DNA of 12,348 bases from Bacteroidaceae bacterium (lineage in GTDB: Bacteria > Bacteroidota > Bacteroidia > Bacteroidales > Bacteroidaceae), in assembly GCA_017472905.1 (NCBI GenBank), contig JAFUNW010000047.1, positions 1 through 12,348 on the forward strand. The letters run 5' to 3'. Numbering within the stretch: the stretch's first letter is position 1; every line of letters begins with the position of its first letter. The position numbers and the translations under genes are program-made. A model generated the notes under the pieces. That model made no database searches. It had not been told where the DNA came from and saw only the letters and a list, made by a program, of their open reading frames with translations. Below are positions 6,308 to 12,348 of the stretch, one piece after another.

Positions 6308-8836
6308 TTATTCCCATTCGACTTCTAACATTTTCAGTACCGTAGCGCTTGCCCCTGTGGAACCGGTATGTTGGATGAGCAGGCCGCCGAACGAATTGGT
6401 AGGAACAGGGATTTCCAGTTTCACCTCTTCCGTCAGGTCGGGACGGTGGAGCGGGGGTAGGGGATGGAGGTTGCGGACATGAGCCGTAAACTTCCCGTTT
6501 TTGATTTTCAACCGGATAAGGCAATCTTTGCGGTAGCAGATGGAGGATACGGCGGCAGAAAGGGGGATTGCCTTTCCTTGCTCGTAGCGCATCAACCGGA
6601 ACTCTACCGCTTTGTCGTGTCGGGTGGTACGTTCGATGCGGAGGGCATAACCCGTGAGGCTTCGTGTATCCATTTTCAGGCCGATGTCCATGTATTGTCC
6701 GGTGGCGCTGCCGAATCCTTGTCCGGCACTTTTGCAGGGGGAGACGGTTAAGGTCAGTTCCATATCTCCATATTTCCCTTCCAACGGAGTGTAGCGCAGG
6801 CGTGCACCGCGTACCGACTGAATGAGACCGTATTCGCCGCGTGCGCCGTCCGTACCTTCGCCGTAGTGCCACGAAGAGCGGGTCGTATCGGCCTCCCATT
6901 CAAAACTCTGTGTGTCGATGGGCTTGTACGAATCCACACTCCAAAATCCGGGGAGCAGGCGAGGTTGACGCTCTGTCGGAAAATCCGCAAAATCGGTGTT
7001 GTAACGGGTGACTTCTTTTGCTTGGATGTGGATGGGGTACGGGGTGGCGGCCTTCTCGGTAGCTCCTTTTTCGCTTCGCTGATGTTGCGGGGTAACGTAG
7101 GCAAGGAGGTAGTATCCGTTGTCGGCCGCTGTCAGTTGGTAGTTGTGCTTCGGATTGTCGGTGTGCGACACCGATACCGGAATGGCGTTCGTCCCATCGG
7201 GTGAGAGGCTTCGTGCCCACGTGATGTGCGAACGGTCGATACGCCCTTGCAGGTCGAGTGTGTAGCTGACGGTAAGGTTTTCCCCGTGTTGTCTGAGTAG
7301 AGGTTTCTCAATGAAAGCCGGAGGCGGAAGTTGTCGAGGACGAACCGTCAGGAGGCAGGCTGCTTCCGCACCATCGGAGGAAGTGGCTGTGAGTCGCAGC
7401 GTTTCGGGTGTTTCCCCCTCGTGATGTGCTGTGACCAAAAGTGTACCGTCCGGCTGTTTGTTCCAACAGAGTTGTGCTTTTTCTCCTCCCTTGACTTCCC
7501 AATGCAGGTCAGTGGCGGGACGTGAGAAGTCGGGGCGTTCCATGAACCCCGGTCGGCAAGCTTGCAGACGAAGAGTGTCGACTCCCGATTCAAGGCTTGC
7601 CCGGCTTTTGCTGAGGCGAAGAGCGAGGGGGCGACCTTGATATTTCTCCGGGAAATCCGGTTGACGGCTTGGATTCCATTCCCCTTTTCCTCGCAGAAGG
7701 TTGCGCAGGTTATAGACCACTGTGTCACCCATGCTTCCGGGACGGAAGAATGTTTTGGGCAAAACGATGCGAAAAGCTTCCAAGAGTGGCTTCTCGGTAA
7801 GGTCGACCGTTAGTTCCGGTTCTTCTTGGTCGGGAATGACGGGATGTCCGTTCAGTGTCAGATTGTAGAGATAGCTTCGCTGATCAAGGGAAGGGTAGGG
7901 AGTCCAATGAAGCGTGAGGTCAGGCGATTCCGAACTCCATCGGCAATCAATCATTGTTACGGGACTGCCTACTTTGACCAAATATTGCTTTCCGCGCGTC
8001 AAGGAATGGAGGTCGCAATCCAGAAAAATGGCTCCTGTGCCTTGAGTGTTATAGAAGGGTTTTCCGCTGAACAGCGTGAAACGACAACGATGGTAGATGC
8101 CCGTTCCGCATAGTGCGTCATCGGTGCATTCGAAATAGCAATCTTCGAAGAACGTACGTCTTGCCCCTACAAGCGGACAAGAGTTGAGGCGGCTGATGAA
8201 GCGACAGTTGCGAGCCGAAATGCGGTCGCCGTTGCAAATGGCCAATTGTGCCTGTACGATGGCTTCGGCTCGGCGCTTTCGGTTGAACGAAGGGTTTAGA
8301 GGATAAACGAGGTCTACGTTGCAATAGTTTCCCAACGTCAGGTTTTCAAAATGGAGGTCTTCTCCCGTGAAATGAAACATGGTGAAGTTTCCTACAGCCC
8401 CTTGCGTTTGTCCGCGATTGCTTGCCACGACTGTGTGTGCCGGTTCCGAACCAAGTCCGACAAGGCGCAGATGGCTGACGCGGAGCTTCATCCCGTACGG
8501 AATGCCTTCGCCCGGAAGAGGACGGCGAACGGTAGGGTCTTCAGGGTCGTCTATCCAATAGACCGAAGGGGCGAGGTAAATGGATAGCGGCTTCTCTTCA
8601 GAAAAGAGGTAGGCCGCACTTATGCGTTGTATGCTATCGGCTGCCAATAACGCCTTTTTCAGCGAAGAAAAACGATAGGGGTTCTTTGTTTGGGACGGAG
8701 AGGAGTGTGGGTCCACAAGCCAACAGTGTGAGTCGGGGTGCAGATTTTCCGGTCGGATTGACCGAAATGTTTCTTGTGCTTCTCCTTTTAAAAAAAGCAG
8801 AAAGCACATTCCTATAAGAAAAGTTGTTTTCTTCAT
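6308..8836 (-). CDS. Secreted pectinesterase-like beta-helix protein with C-terminal beta-sandwich domains
   Basis: This 842-residue exported protein has a Sec signal peptide (residues 1-20, likely cut after GEA before QET). Residues about 85-330 form a right-handed beta-helix resembling CE8 pectin methylesterases: GDR (203-205), a coil motif NCRF (210-213), then FFEDCYFECTDDALCG (229-244), which lines up with the CE8 segment around its nucleophile (FYRDCYIEGTVDFIFG). By that alignment Asp240 keeps the nucleophile position, but the general-acid Asp of the QD motif appears to be Asn218, and the LGRPW motif with the active-site Arg is not evident. Residues about 400-500 and 505-605 look like two Ig/FN3-like beta modules. 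Residues about 620-842 resemble a lectin-like (LamG/DUF1080-type) sandwich. No lipobox, membrane anchor or sorting tail was seen. It lies alone, with no SusC/SusD or other carbohydrate enzyme in the window. No Shine-Dalgarno site precedes the ATG. A role in pectin or another polysaccharide is inference; activity is uncertain. Confidence 0.75.
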   Translation of the reverse strand: MKKTTFLIGMCFLLFLKGEAQETFRSIRPENLHPDSHCWLVDPHSSPSQTKNPYRFSSLKKALLAADSIQRISAAYLFSEEKPLSIYLAPSVYWIDDPEDPTVRRPLPGEGIPYGMKLRVSHLRLVGLGSEPAHTVVASNRGQTQGAVGNFTMFHFTGEDLHFENLTLGNYCNVDLVYPLNPSFNRKRRAEAIVQAQLAICNGDRISARNCRFISRLNSCPLVGARRTFFEDCYFECTDDALCGTGIYHRCRFTLFSGKPFYNTQGTGAIFLDCDLHSLTRGKQYLVKVGSPVTMIDCRWSSESPDLTLHWTPYPSLDQRSYLYNLTLNGHPVIPDQEEPELTVDLTEKPLLEAFRIVLPKTFFRPGSMGDTVVYNLRNLLRGKGEWNPSRQPDFPEKYQGRPLALRLSKSRASLESGVDTLRLQACRPGFMERPDFSRPATDLHWEVKGGEKAQLCWNKQPDGTLLVTAHHEGETPETLRLTATSSDGAEAACLLTVRPRQLPPPAFIEKPLLRQHGENLTVSYTLDLQGRIDRSHITWARSLSPDGTNAIPVSVSHTDNPKHNYQLTAADNGYYLLAYVTPQHQRSEKGATEKAATPYPIHIQAKEVTRYNTDFADFPTERQPRLLPGFWSVDSYKPIDTQSFEWEADTTRSSWHYGEGTDGARGEYGLIQSVRGARLRYTPLEGKYGDMELTLTVSPCKSAGQGFGSATGQYMDIGLKMDTRSLTGYALRIERTTRHDKAVEFRLMRYEQGKAIPLSAAVSSICYRKDCLIRLKIKNGKFTAHVRNLHPLPPLHRPDLTEEVKLEIPVPTNSFGGLLIQHTGSTGASATVLKMLEVEWE

Positions 8837-8876
8837 TGGTTTGGGCTTGTTTAAAGGATGAATCGCTGTTGATAAC

Positions 8877-8923
8877 GGTTTTCCTGTCAGAAAAAACCGG
8901 CTGAAATTGCTTTTTTCGGTTTT
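8877..8923 (-). promoter_or_regulatory. Possible attenuator-like leader of the minus-strand gene
   Basis: In minus-strand order the leader contains AAAACCG (8923-8917), CGGTTTTTT (8899-8891) and AAACCG (8882-8877). The middle segment can pair with either the first, giving a 7-base stem followed by a U tract, or the third, giving a 6-base stem. These are mutually exclusive folds of the kind seen in terminator/antiterminator leaders. The stems are short and AT-rich, so chance is a serious alternative. Confidence 0.3.
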
Positions 8924-8929
8924 ACGCGG

Positions 8930-8937
8930 CGAAGTTA
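8930..8937 (-). promoter_or_regulatory. Candidate -7 box for the minus-strand gene (TAACTTCG)
   Basis: On the minus strand the sequence reads TAACTTCG, one mismatch from the Bacteroidota -7 consensus TAnnTTTG, and lies about 93 bases before the start codon. Transcription would begin near 8923. I did not find a convincing -33 TTTG/TTG at the right distance, so the call is tentative. Confidence 0.4.
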
Positions 8938-8957
8938 GTAAAAAACAACTTCAGAAT

Positions 8958-8989
8958 GTTTCCCAATAGCCTCTTTTTTACTACCTTTG
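8958..8989 (+). promoter_or_regulatory. metA promoter, Bacteroides-type (-33/-7)
   Basis: TACCTTTG at 8982-8989 is an exact match to the TAnnTTTG -7 box used by the primary sigma factor of Bacteroidota. GTTT at 8958-8961, a partial match to the -33 TTTG, lies 20 bases upstream, inside the usual 19-21 range. Transcription should start near 8996, leaving a leader of about 20 bases before the metA ATG. That is too short for a SAM riboswitch. Confidence 0.75.
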
Positions 8990-9006
8990 CGCAACTTAAT
9001 TAAAAA

Positions 9007-9012
9007 AGGAGA
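9007..9012 (+). promoter_or_regulatory. metA ribosome binding site (AGGAGA), decides the start
   Basis: AGGAGA ends four bases before the ATG at 9017. An in-frame TTG at 8987 would lengthen the protein by ten residues, but it lies inside the -7 promoter box and so cannot be in the transcript. The ATG at 9017 also places the catalytic Cys, His and Glu at the same numbers as in E. coli MetA. Confidence 0.75.
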
Positions 9013-9016
9013 GAAC

Positions 9017-9934
9017 ATGCCACTGAATTTGCCCGACAAACTGCCGGCTATTGAACTGTTGAAGCAGGAAAATATATTTGTCATTGACAATTCGCGTGCT
9101 ACACAGCAAGATATTCGTCCCTTACGGATTGTAGTGCTCAACTTAATGCCGCTGAAGATTACCACAGAAACGGACTTGGTTCGCTTATTGTCGAATACTC
9201 CGCTTCAATTGGAAATTTCGTTCATGAAAGTAAAGAGTCATACTTCAAAGAACACGCCGGTGGAACACATGAAAGCATTTTATCGCGACTTTGAACTCTT
9301 GCGCAACGAGAAGTTTGACGGAATGATAATCACAGGTGCGCCGGTGGAGCACATGGATTTCGAGGAGGTGGTCTATTGGGACGAAATCTCCGAAATATTC
9401 CGTTGGGCGCGTACACATGTTACTTCTACCTTATATATATGTTGGGCGGCGCAAGCCGGACTTTATTATCATTACGGCATACCCAAGTATAAGTTGGACA
9501 AGAAAATGTTCGGTATCTTCGAACATCATACAAACAACCCTTTGCTGCCGATCTTTCGCGGCTTTGATGACCTGTTTTATGTGCCGCACAGCCGACATAC
9601 CGAGGTGAGACGCGAGGATATACTTCGGGTGAAAGAGTTGGATTTGATTTCGGAATCGGATGAATCGGGCGTCTACATGGTGATGGCACGCGGAGGACGC
9701 GAAATCTTCGTAACCGGACACTCGGAATACTCTCCGCTGACGCTTGATTCGGAGTATAAGCGCGACTTGGAGAAAGGGCTTCCCATTGAAATGCCGGTGA
9801 ATTATTACCGAAACAACGACCCGAATCAAGGACCGTTGGTCAAATGGCGTGCCCATGCCAATCTGTTTTTTCAAAACTGGCTTAATTATTATGTTTATCA
9901 AGAGACTCCGTTCGATATAAACGAAATAAAATGA
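9017..9934 (+). CDS. metA: Homoserine O-acyltransferase MetA, predicted acetyl-CoA specific
   Basis: This 305-residue cytoplasmic enzyme activates homoserine by O-acylation at the first committed step of methionine synthesis. It covers the full family length (E. coli MetA is 309). Conserved features are the start MPLNLPDKLPA, the nucleophile Cys142 in ICWAAQAGLYYHYG, HSRHTE at 191-196, and His235 with Glu237 in VTGHSEYSP, the catalytic set known for the family at identical positions. Residue 111 in GAPVEHMDFEEV is Glu. In characterised members Glu111 goes with acetyl-CoA use and Gly111 with succinyl-CoA, so I predict O-acetylhomoserine as product despite the common annotation as O-succinyltransferase. 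The gene has its own promoter and ribosome binding site and its stop overlaps the next start (ATGA), so the two are probably co-translated. Identification is certain; the acyl donor is inferred from one residue. Confidence 0.97.
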   Translation: MPLNLPDKLPAIELLKQENIFVIDNSRATQQDIRPLRIVVLNLMPLKITTETDLVRLLSNTPLQLEISFMKVKSHTSKNTPVEHMKAFYRDFELLRNEKFDGMIITGAPVEHMDFEEVVYWDEISEIFRWARTHVTSTLYICWAAQAGLYYHYGIPKYKLDKKMFGIFEHHTNNPLLPIFRGFDDLFYVPHSRHTEVRREDILRVKELDLISESDESGVYMVMARGGREIFVTGHSEYSPLTLDSEYKRDLEKGLPIEMPVNYYRNNDPNQGPLVKWRAHANLFFQNWLNYYVYQETPFDINEIK

Positions 9935-11772
9935 TTTGTCAACGTGACATAGAATTATTGGCTCCGGCCAAAAATTTAGCGTGCGGCATCGAGGCTATCA
10001 GTCACGGTGCCGATGCTGTATATATCGGTGCTCCTCGTTTTGGTGCACGTGCTTTGGCCGGAAATAGCATAGAGGATATTTGTAAATTGACCGAATATGC
10101 CCATCTTTATCGGGCACGGGTGTATGTAACAGTCAACACAATTCTTCGTGATGAGGAGTTGGCCGAAACGGAGCAGATGATTTGGGAACTTTATCGTGTC
10201 GGAGTGGATGCTCTGATAGTGCAAGACATGGCTGTGACGCGCTTGAATCTTCCTCCCATAGCTTTACATGCCAGTACACAGGCAGATAATCGGACTCCGG
10301 AAAAGGTGAAATTCTTAAAAGAAGCCGGATTTACGCAAGTGGTCTTGGCTCGTGAACTGTCGCTGGAGGAGATTTCTGAAATTCATCGGTGTGTTCCGGA
10401 TGTTCCGTTGGAGGTTTTTGTACATGGGGCACTCTGTGTAAGCTACAGTGGGCAATGTTATGTTTCCGAAGCTTGCTATCGGCGCAGTGCCAATCGGGGA
10501 GAATGTGCACAATTTTGCCGATTGGCATTTGATTTGGAAGATGCAGATGGAAAGCGCATGGTGACGGGGAAACACCTGTTGTCCTTGAAAGATTTGAACC
10601 AAAGCGACAGTTTGGAGCGCCTGCTGGATGCGGGAGCATCTTCGCTAAAAATAGAGGGACGGTTGAAAGATGTTGACTACGTGAAGAATATAACGGCTTA
10701 CTACCGCCGTTTGCTCGATTCGCTCTTTGAACGCCGTAAAGAATATCGGCGAGCCTCTTCCGGCAAAGTGACTACCACTTTTGTCCCGCAGCCGGAGAAA
10801 AGTTTCAACCGGGGATTTACTCATTACTTCTTGGAAGGTCGTGTGCCGGAGATTCACTCTTTCGATACGCCGAAGTCAATGGGCGAGGAGATGGGGCGAG
10901 TGAAAGAGGTAAAGGGTAATAGTTTTACGGTTGCCGGCTTGAAACCATTTAACAATGGGGATGGACTTTGTTTTTTAGATGCAGCCGGACGTTTACGTGG
11001 CTTCCGAATCAATCGGGTGGAGGGGAATCGTCTTTTTCCACAGGAGATGCCTGCAAAATTGGCTCCGCGTACGCCTCTCTTCCGTAATCTGGATCAAAAA
11101 TTCAATCAGTTGCTTTCGCATAAATCGGCAGAACGGCGTATTGGGGTTCGAGCACAATTGGGGGAGACTCCTTTCGGCTTTTCTTTGACATTGGCGGATG
11201 AAGATGGGGGGAGTGCAACTTTGTCAGTGGAATATGAAAAAGAGCTTGCGCGGACTCCACAACAGGATAATTTACGCACTCAATTGGCAAAATTGGGCAA
11301 TACTCCTTTTGAACTTTCCGACTTTGATTTGAATTGGACGGCCAATTGGTTTGTTCCTTCGTCAGTTTTGGCCGATTGGCGCAGGCAGGCCGTTGATCTT
11401 CTGCTCCGTGTTCGCAAATTGAACTATTATCGTCCGCAGATAGGACGTGAAAACCGAAATTATCCTTATCCGGAGAAAAATTTGACCTACTTAGGCAATG
11501 TGATGAACCGTCAGGCTGAAGCCTTTTATCGTCAACACGGTGTTATTGGGATTCAACCGGCTTTTGAAGCAGAACGTCCAAAAGGAGATGAGACGATGGT
11601 AATGCTTTGTAAGCATTGTATTCGTTACGCTATGGGCTGGTGTCCGACACATCATCGGAAACATTCCCCTTTTCGAGAACCCTATTTCTTGGTTTCCGGA
11701 GATGGACGCCGTTTTCGACTGGAGTTTGATTGCAAAAACTGCCGAATGAAAGTGTGGATGCAGTCCGTTTAA
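9931..11772 (+). CDS. U32-family protein, RlhA-like (probable 23S rRNA C2501 hydroxylation protein)
   Basis: This 613-residue protein starts with the U32 catalytic-like barrel (ELLAPAKNLACGIEAISHGADAVYIG) and carries the U32 signature EVFVHGALCVSYSGQC at 161-176. Cys169, Cys176 and Cys192 or Cys196 sit where U32 proteins such as UbiU bind a [4Fe-4S] cluster. From about residue 290 the sequence follows the long U32 architecture with a DUF3656-type middle region, as in E. coli RlhA (653 residues), which forms 5-hydroxycytidine in 23S rRNA. Often labelled a collagenase-like peptidase, but characterised members act in RNA hydroxylation or quinone hydroxylation without proteolysis. The last 60 residues hold a second cysteine group (560, 563, 571, 601, 604: CKHC, then GWCP, then CKNC) that could bind metal. 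The start ATG overlaps the metA stop by four bases. The next gene is 129 bases downstream with its own promoter. RlhA function is by family; rRNA target untested. Confidence 0.85.
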   Translation: MICQRDIELLAPAKNLACGIEAISHGADAVYIGAPRFGARALAGNSIEDICKLTEYAHLYRARVYVTVNTILRDEELAETEQMIWELYRVGVDALIVQDMAVTRLNLPPIALHASTQADNRTPEKVKFLKEAGFTQVVLARELSLEEISEIHRCVPDVPLEVFVHGALCVSYSGQCYVSEACYRRSANRGECAQFCRLAFDLEDADGKRMVTGKHLLSLKDLNQSDSLERLLDAGASSLKIEGRLKDVDYVKNITAYYRRLLDSLFERRKEYRRASSGKVTTTFVPQPEKSFNRGFTHYFLEGRVPEIHSFDTPKSMGEEMGRVKEVKGNSFTVAGLKPFNNGDGLCFLDAAGRLRGFRINRVEGNRLFPQEMPAKLAPRTPLFRNLDQKFNQLLSHKSAERRIGVRAQLGETPFGFSLTLADEDGGSATLSVEYEKELARTPQQDNLRTQLAKLGNTPFELSDFDLNWTANWFVPSSVLADWRRQAVDLLLRVRKLNYYRPQIGRENRNYPYPEKNLTYLGNVMNRQAEAFYRQHGVIGIQPAFEAERPKGDETMVMLCKHCIRYAMGWCPTHHRKHSPFREPYFLVSGDGRRFRLEFDCKNCRMKVWMQSV

Positions 11773-11828
11773 AGTGTAATTTTGCCGGGAATTTATACTT
11801 CTCAGATGCATTTATGCAAAAATATAAC

Positions 11829-11857
11829 TTGAAATTCCTTGAAAATGACTATTTTTG
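11829..11857 (+). promoter_or_regulatory. Candidate promoter of the dsbD-like gene
   Basis: TATTTTTG at 11850-11857 matches the TAnnTTTG -7 box exactly. TTG at 11829-11831 is a possible -33 element, with an 18-base spacer that is slightly short of the usual 19-21. Transcription would begin near 11864, giving a leader of about 40 bases. The surrounding gap 11773-11901 shows no convincing terminator for the U32 gene. Confidence 0.6.
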
Positions 11858-11901
11858 CACATTCTTGAGAGAGGAAAAGAATAATCATAACCAATAATAG
11901 A

Positions 11902-12348
11902 ATGAGAAAAAGAATCTTTTTGACTTATTTGTGGGCATGGGTATGCATTTTGCCTATGTTGGCACAGATTCAGGAGCCAATAAAGTTCAAGACAGAGTTG
12001 GCAAAACTTTCCGACACAGAAGCGGAATTGGTATTTCAAGCTACCATCGATGAGGGGTGGCATTTATATTCTACCGAGCTGCCGGAAGACGGTCCGGTGT
12101 CGGCTACATTAAATATTGAGCAGATGGAAGGCGTGGAGTTGGTCGGTAAATTGACTCCGCGCGGCAAGATTATCGAACATTATGACGCGATGTTCGAGAT
12201 GGACTTGCGTTACTTTGAACATGAAGGCGCTTTCGTTCAGAAATTAAAGTTCAAGGGGGGTAATTATTCTATCTCCGGTTATTTGAATTATGCCGCATGT
12301 AATGACCAAAATTGCTTGCCTCCGACTGATGTGGAGTTTGCATTCACC
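11902..12348 (+). CDS. DsbD-like thiol:disulfide interchange protein, N-terminal part (3' end outside window)
   Basis: The frame is open from ATG 11902 to the window end, giving 149 residues. Residues 1-21 are a signal peptide (MRKRIFLTYLWAW, cleavage likely after PMLA). The rest matches the periplasmic alpha domain of DsbD, an immunoglobulin-like fold that takes electrons from the membrane domain and reduces periplasmic partners, including cytochrome c maturation and oxidised folding factors. The GWHLYS segment at 52-57 and the redox pair Cys133 and Cys138 in YAACNDQNCLPP at 130-141 are visible. E. coli DsbD has five residues between its two alpha-domain cysteines; here there are four. The continuing gene should encode the multi-helix membrane domain and a C-terminal thioredoxin domain if it is a full DsbD, but a shorter stand-alone version cannot be excluded. 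No Shine-Dalgarno site precedes the start, which follows an A-rich leader. Confidence 0.88.
   Translation, partial: MRKRIFLTYLWAWVCILPMLAQIQEPIKFKTELAKLSDTEAELVFQATIDEGWHLYSTELPEDGPVSATLNIEQMEGVELVGKLTPRGKIIEHYDAMFEMDLRYFEHEGAFVQKLKFKGGNYSISGYLNYAACNDQNCLPPTDVEFAFT

Noticed and set aside
6231..6899. Minus-strand frame of 222 residues at the 3' end of the beta-helix gene
   Set aside because: It overlaps the supported gene in another frame, is very rich in Arg and Pro, and shows no domain.
8987..9016. TTG at 8987 as an upstream start for metA
   Set aside because: It lies within the -7 promoter box, so it would not be transcribed, and the ATG at 9017 has a ribosome binding site and gives family-standard numbering.
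8837..9016. SAM riboswitch upstream of metA
   Set aside because: The predicted leader is only about 20 bases, far too short for a riboswitch aptamer.
11807..11818. TGCAT/ATGCA palindrome as a terminator after the U32 gene
   Set aside because: The arms are five bases with a two-base loop and no U tract follows, so it is not a plausible terminator.

Overview
The window looks like a chromosomal segment from a member of the Bacteroidota, most likely the order Bacteroidales. The evidence is two good matches to the Bacteroides-type promoter -7 box (TAnnTTTG), mostly weak or absent Shine-Dalgarno sites, a lipoprotein version of the TamA-like outer-membrane barrel (TamL) directly downstream of tamB, and a two-domain U32 protein with a C-terminal cysteine motif. 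I see no mobile element, CRISPR array, tRNA or rRNA. Genus cannot be decided from the sequence alone.

Layout. (1) Positions 1-5739, plus strand: the 3' part of a very large tamB gene, cut by the window edge, overlaps by one base (TAATG) with tamL, a lipoprotein Omp85/TamA-family barrel. Together they form an envelope module that links inner and outer membranes. (2) Positions 5740-6307: a 568-base AT-rich gap between convergent genes. It has no credible gene but holds three successive hairpins between 6020 and 6180. The last is a good intrinsic terminator, mainly for the minus strand. (3) Positions 6308-8836, minus strand: a secreted 842-residue multidomain protein. Its N-terminal half is a right-handed beta-helix resembling pectin methylesterases (CE8), but with an apparently altered catalytic set. 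(4) Positions 8837-9016: a divergent promoter region with one promoter facing each way and an attenuator-like set of complementary segments on the minus-strand side. (5) Positions 9017-11772, plus strand: metA, predicted from residue 111 to be a homoserine O-acetyltransferase, overlaps by four bases (ATGA) with a U32-family gene of the RlhA type. (6) Positions 11773-12348: a short promoter region and the 5' end of a DsbD-like thiol:disulfide interchange gene, cut by the window edge.

Functionally these are mostly housekeeping genes: envelope biogenesis (tamB-tamL), methionine synthesis (metA), probable RNA modification (U32) and periplasmic disulfide reduction (dsbD), interrupted by one accessory-looking secreted polysaccharide-related gene. 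I found no convincing undescribed multi-gene system. The items most worth a second look are the divergent CE8-like protein with its cysteine ladder, the hairpin cluster at 6020-6180, the possible attenuator at 8877-8923, and the paired cysteine clusters of the U32 protein.
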